64,000 bases of DNA. It comes from Oscillospiraceae bacterium (GTDB lineage: Bacteria > Bacillota > Clostridia > Oscillospirales > Ruminococcaceae). Positions within the stretch are counted from its first letter, which is position 1, and every line of letters begins with the position of its first letter. Under the pieces are notes generated by a model. It saw only the letters and a list, made by a program, of their open reading frames with translations. It was not told the DNA's origin and searched no databases. The DNA lies in assembly GCA_031266415.1 (NCBI GenBank), contig JAISBB010000005.1, forward strand, positions 97,856 to 161,855, given 5' to 3'. Below, piece by piece: positions 27,546 through 36,061 of the stretch. The position numbers and the translations under genes were made by a program.

Positions 27546-27937
27546 CAACGCTGCTCCCCACTTTGGCCTGCCTGTTCTTCCAACATCTTTTCCATTAATT
27601 CTGAAATGAGTTTCAAGCGCTTTGTTAATTCCGCAGAAAACAAATATTTTTGATTATATTGGCTCAACGAGTCAATAACTTCTTTAATTTGTCGGCAACG
27701 CAACTGCATTTTTGCGTAGTTTGCAGCCACACACAATCGTTTTTCCAGAGAAAAAACAGCGTCTTCAACTTTCTTAATGTGGTCTCTTACACCTTGTCTT
27801 GTAATCCCCAAACGGCCTGCAATTTCACTCAACGAAAGATCTTCGTCAAAATAAAGGTGTGCAACCTCTTGCTGTTTATCTGTTAACATGGCACCATAAA
27901 AATCTAGAAGATTAACTACATTTAAATTTTTCGCCAT
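27545..27937 (-). CDS. ylxM: YlxM-family SRP-associated DNA-binding-like protein
   Basis: 130-residue protein with a sigma-70 region 4-like helix-turn-helix: FYGAMLTDKQQEVAHLYFDE and SLSEIAGRLGITRQGVRDHIK, then a basic coiled region. YlxM is found directly upstream of ffh throughout Firmicutes, as here. The role in SRP function is not settled. It is the first gene of the operon. Confidence 0.92.
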   Translation of the reverse strand: MAKNLNVVNLLDFYGAMLTDKQQEVAHLYFDEDLSLSEIAGRLGITRQGVRDHIKKVEDAVFSLEKRLCVAANYAKMQLRCRQIKEVIDSLSQYNQKYLFSAELTKRLKLISELMEKMLEEQAGQSGEQR

Positions 27938-28009
27938 AAAAACGCTCCAAAATTAAAAGAAAATTATCAAACCACAGAACTCGATAAAGGATATCAACTT
28001 TACCAGTTA

Positions 28010-28038
28010 AGCATACAACATGTTTTTTATTTTGTCAA
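28010..28038 (-). promoter_or_regulatory. Promoter of the ylxM-ffh operon
   Basis: On the minus strand TTGACA (28033-28038) is followed after 17 bases by TATGCT (28010-28015). It lies about 75 bases upstream of the ylxM start. Confidence 0.7.
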
Positions 28039-28060
28039 ATACCAAATTTTCGGTGTTAAA

Positions 28061-29038
28061 CTAATGGCGATGATTGTGACAATACGCTTCCACATTCAAA
28101 CCATCAAATACTCCCATTTCAAATTCACAATTGTCTTCTTTGCAACCTTCACTTTCAAATTCAAGTTCCACCGTAACATGACCAATATCTTGTCGCTTCA
28201 TAACTTCTCTCACATATTTTTTCACACAAGAAAGATTTTCACTTTTTAAATCGTCTTTAACAAGTACATGTAAGGTTGAATATGTATTAAGCCCATCTGC
28301 AACCCAAATATGTATGTGGTGAACGTTAGAAATGTCACAATTGACCAATAGCTCCTTTTTTAAGCGTGTAATATCAACACTTTTCGGCGCTCTTTCAAGC
28401 AGCACTTCAAAGATTTTTTTAAGATTTTTAACAACACCCACCAAAATAAACCCGACAATTCCCAAAGATAATATTGGGTCTAAAATTTCCACATTAAAGA
28501 TTTTAATAAACACACCAACAAAAAGAACTGCTATCCAGTTTAAAACATCTAACAGCAAATGTAAATTCACCGCTTTTTCTCCAATGCCGCATCCTTTTGC
28601 CGTTTTTAAAACAGCGAAACCTTTAAATAAAATCCCGAGCAACGCCAGAAAAACCATCCCATCGTGGTCAACCTCTTGCACAACAAACAGCAAACTCAAC
28701 GCTTGCTTTAAAATCAAAAGGGAAGTACCAAGCAACATTAATGAGTTAACCAATGCACCCAAAAACGAAAAGCGCATATACCCGTAGGTATATCTCTCAT
28801 TAGGCCGTTTCCCTGCTACCTTTTCTGCAACCCATGCAATCCCAATTGCGAACAAATCTCCAGAATCATGAATAGCATCTGAAACTACTGCCATACTATG
28901 TGTAAAAAAACCACCAATTATTTCAATTGCAAGAAAAATAAAATTAAGAACTAATGCCCACCCAATATTTTTCACGGCATTTTTATTCATTTGTATCTGT
29001 TTGGCTTCTTCATTTATTTTCACAATATTGTTATTCAT
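28061..29038 (-). CDS. Cation diffusion facilitator transporter (Zn/Cd/Co efflux)
   Basis: CDF-family cation/proton antiporter of 325 residues with six membrane spans. The metal site motifs are VSDAIHDSGD in helix 2 and LHLLLDVLNW in helix 5, corresponding to the family's HxxxD pairs. The cytoplasmic C-terminal domain has VHHIHIWVADGLNTYS and ends with a His-rich CHNHRH tail. It belongs to the CzcD/ZitB branch. The start overlaps the murD stop by 4 bases, an unusual partnership. Confidence 0.9.
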   Translation of the reverse strand: MNNNIVKINEEAKQIQMNKNAVKNIGWALVLNFIFLAIEIIGGFFTHSMAVVSDAIHDSGDLFAIGIAWVAEKVAGKRPNERYTYGYMRFSFLGALVNSLMLLGTSLLILKQALSLLFVVQEVDHDGMVFLALLGILFKGFAVLKTAKGCGIGEKAVNLHLLLDVLNWIAVLFVGVFIKIFNVEILDPILSLGIVGFILVGVVKNLKKIFEVLLERAPKSVDITRLKKELLVNCDISNVHHIHIWVADGLNTYSTLHVLVKDDLKSENLSCVKKYVREVMKRQDIGHVTVELEFESEGCKEDNCEFEMGVFDGLNVEAYCHNHRH

Positions 29039-30390
29039 AAAAATCCTTGCTCCTTCTCTGCCACTATTAATTTAAAATGTTTACCACGTTTTTCAAAATT
29101 CTTATATTTGTCAAAACTTGCAGAAGCCGGTGAAAAAAGTAAAACATCCCCTGGTTCTAATTGCTTTGCAGCAATTTCTACAGCACTCACAAGATCAGCT
29201 GCTTCTTTAATTACAGGCACATGATTTTTAGCGGCCTGCAAAACCGCTTCTTTAATCCGAAAAGCAGTTTCGCCCACAACAATCAAACATTTAACTCGTT
29301 TCGCAATTAGTTCGCCAAGTTCATTAAAACTTAAACCTTTATCTGAACCACCTGCAATTAAAACAATTGGCTTTGTGAACGACTTTAAGCCTGCGATTGT
29401 TCGTTGTGGAGTTGTTGCAATCGAGTCATTAAAACAATCTGCCATATTAATTTTACCACAAAATTCCAGCCGATGTTCTACTCCTTTAAATTTACAAACA
29501 GCATTTCGAACGTCTTCTTTTGTTGCCAAACCTTCTGTTGCAGCAATTGCTGCCATTATATTTTGAACATTATGCCACCCTCTTAGTTTAATCTCTTCAA
29601 TCTCTAAAATCTTTTCGCTGTTTGCCCAAAGTGCATTTTCAAAAACACCCAAAGTCTCCACGTCAAACCAACTTAATTTCCCTCTAACCTCTGCCTCAAA
29701 TTCTTTCGCATATTTACATTTAGCGTTAAGTACAGCCTTTGAAAATCCATTTTGATGCAAAATTAAGTTTTTCTTCGCCGCTATATAATTTGCCATTGTT
29801 TTATGTACATTCAAATGATTTTCTGAAATGTTCGTCACAACAGCCACATCTGGGCTTCTTCGCATTGATTCCAATTGAAAGCTAGAAAGCTCCGCCACAA
29901 CCCAATCATTCTCTTCAATCTCCTCAACTCTAGCAAGCAATGGTAACCCCATGTTGCCGCCTATGTGAACCTTCACCTGTGCCTGTTTTAAAATTTCATA
30001 GATTAAAGTGGCGGTAGTAGTTTTTCCTTCACTTCCTGTTACGCCAATGATTGCCCCTGCACAAAGTTCAAAAAACAATTCCAGCTCACTAGTTACTACC
30101 TTCTCCGCATTCCTAATGCCGTTTATAAACTCTGAATTAAACGCAATCCCTGGCGACCGAAAATAAACCTCGGCATCTATTTTTTCTAAATAATTTGCTC
30201 CAATTCTGCACTCAACACCAAGCTTTCTAAAAACTTCTTTTAATGAGATATCAATTTCATTTTTATCTAACACCAAAACATTAGCCCCATTTTTTGCAAA
30301 AACCGTAATTGCTTCTGCATGGCTCACTCCCGCACCAATGAACGCAATTTTTTGTCCCATAAACCGATCAATAAATTTTTTAATCCCCAC
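29035..30390 (-). CDS. murD: UDP-N-acetylmuramoyl-L-alanine--D-glutamate ligase MurD
   Basis: Cytoplasmic peptidoglycan precursor enzyme that adds D-Glu to UDP-MurNAc-L-Ala. The N-terminal Rossmann-like domain has KIAFIGAGVSH, the ATP site is GVTGSEGKTTTATLI, followed by HIGGNMGLPLL and VAELSSFQLE. C-terminal motifs are VEHRLEFCG, NDSIATTPQRTIAGL and LIAGGSDKG. I use the GTG at 30390 (GAGGAAG 13 bases upstream); the frame continues to an ATG at 30435. It shows that this organism retains a cell-wall pathway. Confidence 0.94.
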   Translation of the reverse strand: MGIKKFIDRFMGQKIAFIGAGVSHAEAITVFAKNGANVLVLDKNEIDISLKEVFRKLGVECRIGANYLEKIDAEVYFRSPGIAFNSEFINGIRNAEKVVTSELELFFELCAGAIIGVTGSEGKTTTATLIYEILKQAQVKVHIGGNMGLPLLARVEEIEENDWVVAELSSFQLESMRRSPDVAVVTNISENHLNVHKTMANYIAAKKNLILHQNGFSKAVLNAKCKYAKEFEAEVRGKLSWFDVETLGVFENALWANSEKILEIEEIKLRGWHNVQNIMAAIAATEGLATKEDVRNAVCKFKGVEHRLEFCGKINMADCFNDSIATTPQRTIAGLKSFTKPIVLIAGGSDKGLSFNELGELIAKRVKCLIVVGETAFRIKEAVLQAAKNHVPVIKEAADLVSAVEIAAKQLEPGDVLLFSPASASFDKYKNFEKRGKHFKLIVAEKEQGFL

Positions 30391-30588
30391 TATATATTTG
30401 TCACTTCCTCTTTTTTTCAGTTTTATGAAAAACACATGTTTTCAAAAATATACTGCGATCGTTTAAAACAACTCAAATTCTCAGATTTCGAAAATGTACC
30501 ACTCTAGTAGATTATACTCCATACCACACCTTTAGCATCACTTTTTCACCACAACCAATAAAGCTCTTCGAACAGAAGCAAAATTCTT

Positions 30589-30616
30589 TTGCAAATGTGC
30601 AATTTGATGATATAAT
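30589..30616 (+). promoter_or_regulatory. Promoter of alaS
   Basis: TTGCAA (30589-30594), 16 bases, TATAAT (30611-30616). The alaS ATG is 47 bases downstream. I see no T-box leader: there is no specifier/antiterminator arrangement in the short leader. Confidence 0.7.
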
Positions 30617-30662
30617 ACCAGCGGCAGTTTATTTTAAAAGACGCAAAAAAGGGGGGCTTAAA

Positions 30663-33281
30663 ATGGAATGGAAAAGTACCAACGACTTGAGAGAATGTTT
30701 TTTAATTTTTTTCGAATCAAAAAATCACATTCGAACAAAAAGCTTTTCACTGGTCCCAGAAAATGACAATAGCCTACTTTTAATTAATTCCGGAATGGCA
30801 CCACTGAAGGCGTATTTTTTAGGGCAAAAAAAAATTAAAACTAATCGAATTACAAGTAGTCAAAAGTGTATTCGCACACCTGATATTGAACGTGTAGGCA
30901 TTACCAGCCGGCACGGTACTTTTTTCGAGATGCTCGGTAATTTTTCATTTGGAGACTATTTTAAAGCCGAAGCAATTAGGTGGGCATTTGAATTTACAAC
31001 ACAAATTATTGCCATGCCACTTAATAAATTTCATGTTTCTGTTTATGAAAAAGACAATGAAACTTATAACATATGGGTTAATGAGATCGGCATTCCGGAA
31101 AATCACATGATAAGGCTTGGAAAAGATGATAATTTTTGGGAAATCGGGTCAGGCCCTTGTGGCCCCTGCACCGAACTTTATTTCGACAGAGGTGAAAAAA
31201 ATGGCTGCGGTTTGGAAAATTGTGCCCCTGGGTGTGATTGTGACCGATTTATTGAACTTTGGAACATTGTTTTTTCAGAATTCAATTCAGATGGGAACGG
31301 GAATTATACAGAACTAGAGAAAAAAAACATCGATACCGGCATGGGGTTAGAACGTCTCGCTTGCATTGTTCAAGGAGTAAATAATCTTTTTGAGGTAGAC
31401 TCTGTAAAAGAAATACTCGAAGCAGTTTGCAAAATCTCTGGAAAAGATTACAACACCAATAAAAACCATGACACTTCCATTCGCGTTATTACTGACCACA
31501 TTAGAAGTAGCGTGTTCATGATATCTGACAAAATACTGCCTGCCAATGAAGGGCGCGGTTATGTTTTAAGGCGTTTGTTGCGAAGAGCAATGCGCCACGG
31601 CCAAAAATTAGGTTTAACTGAACCGTTCCTTTTTGAACTGTGCGAAAAAGTAATTTCTTGCAGCAAAGTAGCCTACCCTGAATTAGAACAAAATCGTGCT
31701 TATATAAAAAAAGTAATTAATGGCGAAGAAGTAAGATTTAAAGAAATTCTAGACCACGCAATGTTAAACTTAAACGATATCATTGCTGACCTTAAAGCAA
31801 AAGGCACACAGATTCTGTCCGGTGAAATAGCATTTGAACTACACGATACTTCTGGGTTCCCATTAGACTTGATTATAGATGTAACTAATGAATCTGGTAT
31901 TGAAGTGGATATGCAAAAATTCAACCGGTTAATGGAAAAACAAAAACAAATGGCAAGAAATGCACGAAAGAAAATAAATAACTTGGGTTGGAAAGAAGAC
32001 AATAGCCACTTATTTAATAACATAAAAATCGCAGAATTTATTGGGTACGAAAAACTTTTTACGGAAACAAAAGTACTTGCATTGTTAAAAGAAGGGGTTA
32101 GAGTTGAAAGCGTGGGCACTGGAACCAACTGCAAATTGGTAATAGAAAAAACTCCTTTTTACTCAGAAAGTGGTGGACAAATATCAGACACAGGCCAAAT
32201 TAAATTTGCAAATGGGTTGCTCAACATTGTTAACAGTCAAAAATTAGCAAGTGGGCAAATTATCCTTTCTGCGCAAGTTATTAGCGGCGAACTTAGGGTT
32301 GGCGAAACTGTTCACTGCCTCGTTGACCGTGAAAGGCGCCACTTAATATGCAAAAATCACTCGGCATGCCACATTTTGCAAAAGGCTCTGCAAGAAATTT
32401 TGGGGGCACACATAATGCAAGCTGGCTCTTACGTTGATGAGAAACGTTTACGATTTGATTTTTTTCACTTTGAAGCAGTAACACCAGAACAACTTGCTGC
32501 CGTGCAAAAAAAAGTAAATGACATTATATTCGCAGAGTCCCCTGTGAAAATTGAAGAAATGCCACTTGAAACAGCAAAAAAAATTGGAGCCATGGCGCTA
32601 TTTGAAGAGAAATATTTGGCAACCGTTCGGGTTTGTTACATTGGAGATTACTCAATTGAGCTCTGTGGCGGAACTCATGTTGCAAATACAGCACAAATAA
32701 ACATGTTCAAAATACTCTCAGAATCTTCAGTGGCGTCTGGTGTGAGGCGAATTGAAGCAACAACATCTGCAAATGTCTTTTTTGCAATGGAGCGAACCGA
32801 CAAAATATTAGCAAGAATCGCAAAAGAAATAAAAGCAAACGACCCAAGTGAAATTGAAAAACGGGTAAGCACATTGCTAAAAGAAGTAAAGGATGCAACC
32901 ACCGAAATAAAAAAATTGCGCCATCAAACAATTCAAACACTAATTGAAACACAAGCAGCCACAGCAAAGGATTTTAGGGGAATAAAACTCTTAAGTTTGG
33001 CGCATGAAAATTTTAAAGCAGAAAACCTAAAAGATATTTGCGATAAGTTAAAATCAAAATTGCCAGATTCCGTTATTGTGGCGGTGGCGGTTGGCACCAA
33101 AAATTCGATTCTTGTTAACGTTTCTGGTTCTGCACTTAATAAATACAATGCTGCCACCATCTTAAAAGAAATTTTAGAAACCTTGGGCGGAAACGGTGGT
33201 GGCAACAGTAAATTCGCACGCGGCAGTATTTTAAAAATAACAAATTTAGAGAATGTCGTAATGGCGGCATTAGGAGAATAA
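30663..33281 (+). CDS. alaS: Alanine--tRNA ligase
   Basis: Charges tRNA-Ala and edits mischarged Ser/Gly. The aminoacylation domain begins NDLRECFLIFFESKNH with NSGMAPLKAYFLG, RHGTFFEMLGNFSFGDYF and EIGSGPCGPCTELYFD. The editing domain has the zinc ligands of NHSACHILQKAL (HxxxH) and ELCGGTHV (CxxxH). It ends with a C-Ala domain that has the GGNGGG segment. Length of 872 residues is normal. ATG 30663 follows GGGGGG at suitable spacing; an upstream in-frame start at 30597 overlaps the promoter. Confidence 0.97.
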   Translation: MEWKSTNDLRECFLIFFESKNHIRTKSFSLVPENDNSLLLINSGMAPLKAYFLGQKKIKTNRITSSQKCIRTPDIERVGITSRHGTFFEMLGNFSFGDYFKAEAIRWAFEFTTQIIAMPLNKFHVSVYEKDNETYNIWVNEIGIPENHMIRLGKDDNFWEIGSGPCGPCTELYFDRGEKNGCGLENCAPGCDCDRFIELWNIVFSEFNSDGNGNYTELEKKNIDTGMGLERLACIVQGVNNLFEVDSVKEILEAVCKISGKDYNTNKNHDTSIRVITDHIRSSVFMISDKILPANEGRGYVLRRLLRRAMRHGQKLGLTEPFLFELCEKVISCSKVAYPELEQNRAYIKKVINGEEVRFKEILDHAMLNLNDIIADLKAKGTQILSGEIAFELHDTSGFPLDLIIDVTNESGIEVDMQKFNRLMEKQKQMARNARKKINNLGWKEDNSHLFNNIKIAEFIGYEKLFTETKVLALLKEGVRVESVGTGTNCKLVIEKTPFYSESGGQISDTGQIKFANGLLNIVNSQKLASGQIILSAQVISGELRVGETVHCLVDRERRHLICKNHSACHILQKALQEILGAHIMQAGSYVDEKRLRFDFFHFEAVTPEQLAAVQKKVNDIIFAESPVKIEEMPLETAKKIGAMALFEEKYLATVRVCYIGDYSIELCGGTHVANTAQINMFKILSESSVASGVRRIEATTSANVFFAMERTDKILARIAKEIKANDPSEIEKRVSTLLKEVKDATTEIKKLRHQTIQTLIETQAATAKDFRGIKLLSLAHENFKAENLKDICDKLKSKLPDSVIVAVAVGTKNSILVNVSGSALNKYNAATILKEILETLGGNGGGNSKFARGSILKITNLENVVMAALGE

Positions 33282-33285
33282 TTTC

Positions 33286-33978
33286 ATGAAAATTGCAGGA
33301 ATTGTGGCAAATTCTACTGTTGATTATCCTCAAACTTTATCTGCAGTTATTTTCACTGGCGGCTGTAATATGAATTGTTTTTTTTGCCACAACAAAAAAC
33401 TTATTACTAATGATTTTGAGTCGATTGCAGAGAACAAAGTTTGGGAATTTTTAAAAAAGCGGCAAGGCCTGTTAGACGGCATTGTCATATCTGGTGGTGA
33501 ACCAACGATACAACCAGATTTAATTGAGTTCATTCGAAAAGTAAAAATACTTGAATACAAAGTTAAATTAGATACAAATGGGAACAAACCAGAAGTAATA
33601 GAAAAACTTCTAGAAGACAACTTGCTAAATTATGTTGCGGTTGATTACAAAGCTCCGTGGGCAAGATATTACGAATTTTGCAAATGCGCTGGCGAAAATC
33701 TACAAAAAACACTGCAAATATTGAAAAATGCATCAATAAATTGGGAAGCACGAACAACCATGTTGCCACATTTAACCAAAGCAGAATACATTACCATGGC
33801 ACAAGAAATATTTGAGTTGCCGCGGTATGTACTTAATCCATATCGCATTCCCAACGCATTTGAAAAAGATAATCGCTCCCAAATCGAAAAAGAGCCATAT
33901 CCACCGTCCTTCTTAAAAGAAATTGCGAAAGAAGTAAAAAGGTTTCAACCAAATACCGAATTATGCGATTTTAATTAG
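33286..33978 (+). CDS. Anaerobic ribonucleotide reductase-activating-type radical SAM protein (NrdG2-like)
   Basis: Radical SAM protein of 230 residues. The cluster-binding motif is CNMNCFFC (CxxxCxxC, residues about 25-32), followed by GIVISGGEPT. It matches the group annotated as anaerobic ribonucleoside-triphosphate reductase activating protein (NrdG2-like), which generates a glycyl radical on its partner. The partner nrdD gene is not in the window. It lies 4 bases after alaS. Confidence 0.82.
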   Translation: MKIAGIVANSTVDYPQTLSAVIFTGGCNMNCFFCHNKKLITNDFESIAENKVWEFLKKRQGLLDGIVISGGEPTIQPDLIEFIRKVKILEYKVKLDTNGNKPEVIEKLLEDNLLNYVAVDYKAPWARYYEFCKCAGENLQKTLQILKNASINWEARTTMLPHLTKAEYITMAQEIFELPRYVLNPYRIPNAFEKDNRSQIEKEPYPPSFLKEIAKEVKRFQPNTELCDFN

Positions 33979-34001
33979 TTTAATAGAAAAAGGTGTTTAA
34001 C

Positions 34002-34343
34002 ATGTGTGCGTGCATTTTTTGTGGCATTGGCGAGAAAAAAATACCGGCAAAAATACTTTACGAAAATAACCAAGTCATAGCTTTTCACGATCTTAATCCA
34101 GTCGCCCCTGTACATTTTTTGGTAATTCCCAAAAATCACATTGCATCCGTTAAAGATATTAATGAAAACAATAGCCATATTGTTGCAAAACTTTTTGAAG
34201 TAATTGCAGAACTCGCAAAAAAAGAAAAATTAGAAGCAGGGTTTCGAGTTACCACAAACAGCGGCAAATTGGCCGGGCAAACCGTTGATCATTTGCATTT
34301 TCATGTTCTTGGGAAACGAACATTTAATTGGCCGCCCGGTTAA
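34002..34343 (+). CDS. HIT-family nucleotide-binding protein
   Basis: Histidine triad protein of about 113 residues, Hint/PKCI-like purine nucleotide phosphoramidase or hydrolase. The catalytic motif HLHFHVLGKR is at the C-terminus; CIFCGIGEKKIPAKILYEN at the N-terminus has the usual zinc-like CxxC. The ATG at 34002 follows AAAGGTG by 6 bases. Confidence 0.92.
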   Translation: MCACIFCGIGEKKIPAKILYENNQVIAFHDLNPVAPVHFLVIPKNHIASVKDINENNSHIVAKLFEVIAELAKKEKLEAGFRVTTNSGKLAGQTVDHLHFHVLGKRTFNWPPG

Positions 34344-34379
34344 CATTGAGGGTGTTCACATAGAACTATGGAGGATTAT

Positions 34380-34934
34380 ATGGCTGAATATTACAATATA
34401 AAAATTGCCGGGTTAGAAAGAAAACTGCCAATTTGTAAAATAAATGAGGAGACGTCAATAGCGGCATTTATTTTGTTTTCAGACACCGAACTTACTATGC
34501 GCTGCGCCGAAGAATTAGCGGCGCTTGCTCCAGATTGTGACGTAATTATAACAGCCGAGTCAAAGGGGATTCCACTTGCTTACGAAATGGCAAAAATTAT
34601 GAATAAAACATATATTGTTGCAAGAAAACACTCAAAATTATATATGCTAGACCCAGTGGAAGTGCGAGTTAAATCAATAACAACCAAGGGAGTCCAAAGC
34701 CTGTGCTTAGACAGAAGAGACATGGAAAAATTAAACGGCAAGCGAATTTTGATTGTTGATGATGTTGTTAGTACTGGCGAATCGCTAACTGCAATAAAAA
34801 ATCTGTTAGAGCGCACAGGCGGTGTTGTAGTTGGGCAGGCTGCTGTTTTAGTAGAAGGCGACGCCATTGGACGAAGCGACATAATATATCTCGCTGAATT
34901 ACCAATAATTACACACAGCTCAAAAACAAAATAA
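34380..34934 (+). CDS. Purine-type phosphoribosyltransferase (Apt/Xpt-like)
   Basis: Type I phosphoribosyltransferase of 184 residues. The PRPP-binding signature is RILIVDDVVSTGESL (about residues 121-135), the flexible loop carries ARKHSKLYM, and DVIITAESKGIPLAYEMA is typical of adenine phosphoribosyltransferase-like proteins. It probably salvages a purine base (adenine or xanthine). Together with the Bmp-type nucleoside importer it suggests reliance on purine salvage (inference). GGAGG lies 5 bases before the ATG. Confidence 0.82.
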   Translation: MAEYYNIKIAGLERKLPICKINEETSIAAFILFSDTELTMRCAEELAALAPDCDVIITAESKGIPLAYEMAKIMNKTYIVARKHSKLYMLDPVEVRVKSITTKGVQSLCLDRRDMEKLNGKRILIVDDVVSTGESLTAIKNLLERTGGVVVGQAAVLVEGDAIGRSDIIYLAELPIITHSSKTK

Positions 34935-34950
34935 ATAAACCCTTTGAACT

Positions 34951-35095
34951 ATTTTGCGTGAAATAAAGCAGAATAAAAATTGGAAGAAAATCCCCCCAAT
35001 TTGTTCCCGCCGTGTAATCCTGCTTTGCACAAGACAAGTGTCGCCAAAATGAAGCCTGAAGGCGTTAACATGCCCGAAACACAAACAGGCAAAAT
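34951..35095 (+). ncRNA. Candidate structured RNA downstream of the phosphoribosyltransferase gene
   Basis: Nested pairings can be drawn: a closing stem ATTTTGC (34951-34957) with GCAAAAT (35089-35095); AAAGCAGAAT (34965-34974) with ATCCTGCTTT (35017-35026), one mismatch; a perfect inner AAATTGG/CCAATTT (34977-34983, 34996-35002); and CGCC/GGCG (35042-35045, 35061-35064). The segment is visibly more GC-rich than the flanking sequence and no reading frame spans it. A size near 145 nt could suit a small regulatory RNA such as 6S RNA, but I cannot confirm a family. Confidence 0.3.
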
Positions 35096-35189
35096 TACGA
35101 AATCAAAAATGTTTTACTTCATTTTTTAACTACAAATATTGCTGAAATTATTCTATTACTTAATATTTCATATTACTGTTTTTGTTTTT

Positions 35190-35605
35190 CTATGTATCAT
35201 AAAGATTTTTTCTATCTTCTGGACATTTTTCAACTAATTCCATACATCTTTTTCGTATATTCTTAAATTCATTTCCATATTCCCCATTCGTTCCTTGAAT
35301 TTCATCATTTGTCTAATTATTTGAAAAAACAATAAAATCATCCATTGCGTCTATTTCAAAACATTTACAATTTAATTCTGATCTGATGCAGTTTTTATGG
35401 AAATGCCCCATTACCAGAACCAAATCCAAATACACTTAGGCTTAAATAATTCACTATATATTACTTGATTATTTTTATTATTACCTCAGAAAATGAAGCT
35501 ATCTTCCAAAAATCCTATAAAATATAAGACAAATATTTTATAGGAGCAATGTCAAACACTGTCCATTGAGGCAAGGATACTTTCTTCGACCGTTTTATTT
35601 TCCAT
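35190..35605 (-). pseudogene. Relic of a SUKH (SMI1/KNR4)-like gene
   Basis: Read on the minus strand, broken frames give MENKTVEESILASMDSV, then DFWKIASFSEVI, FGFGSGNGAF, and a longer piece SELNCKCFEIDAMDDFIVFS with one in-frame TAG, ending EKCPEDRKNLYDT. The order of WKIASFSEVI, GSGNGAF and DAMDDFIVFSNN recalls the SUKH family, which often acts as immunity proteins to polymorphic toxins. There are at least two frameshifts and several stops. A perfect palindrome (35515-35543) interrupts it. The rest of the 828-base gap up to secG holds no gene that I can see. Confidence 0.4.
35515..35543. repeat. Perfect 11-bp inverted repeat
   Basis: CTATAAAATAT, a 7-base loop AAGACAA, then ATATTTTATAG. 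It is not next to a gene end and has no T-run. It lies within the relic gene, possibly a small palindromic insertion. Confidence 0.6.
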
Positions 35606-35694
35606 TATAGACGCCCTTTTTTCATTTGTTACTTGAATGTACTGTGGTTTCAACTGAATAAATCTGCTTTTTGTGTTCGCTTTGCTTCATTCAC

Positions 35695-35723
35695 TTGAAA
35701 AAAATCTGCATGTGAGATATAAT
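35695..35723 (+). promoter_or_regulatory. Promoter of secG-gltX
   Basis: TTGAAA (35695-35700), 17 bases, TATAAT (35718-35723), with TGTG in the extended -10 region. The secG ATG is 40 bases downstream. Confidence 0.8.
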
Positions 35724-35762
35724 TAATGGTAAAATTATAAGCTCATTGAAAGGAAGAAACAA

Positions 35763-36017
35763 ATGGGGATTTATGAATATATTGTTGGGGGGTTAGCACT
35801 AGTCTTTTCAATATTTTTAATTATTGTGATTATGCTGCAGGAAAGCAACACCAAAGGGCTGGCGTCTGTTACAGAAAACACATCTGACTCATTTTATAAC
35901 ACAAAAAGTAAAAGCAGAACCGCAGATGCAAAACTAGCAAAGCTCACCAAAATCTCGACTATCTTACTTATATTGTCGGTGGTTGCTCTTGGATTTTTAT
36001 ATAACTACAAGAAATAA
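35763..36017 (+). CDS. secG: Preprotein translocase subunit SecG
   Basis: Small membrane component of the SecYEG channel, 84 residues. Two membrane helices (about 8-26 and 62-80) flank a cytoplasmic loop; MLQESNTKGLASVTENTSDSF corresponds to the conserved LLQxGKxxGL region, here less well conserved, and KSRTADAKLAKLTKI to the second conserved stretch. AAAGGAAG precedes the ATG. Confidence 0.92.
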   Translation: MGIYEYIVGGLALVFSIFLIIVIMLQESNTKGLASVTENTSDSFYNTKSKSRTADAKLAKLTKISTILLILSVVALGFLYNYKK

Positions 36018-36061
36018 TAAACATTAAAGCAACCAAAAATTTAAAGTTGGGAGAAGATGTT

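Noticed and set aside
30436..30662. T-box leader upstream of alaS
   Set aside because: The leader after the TATAAT is only about 40 bases and no antiterminator or T-box motif is present.
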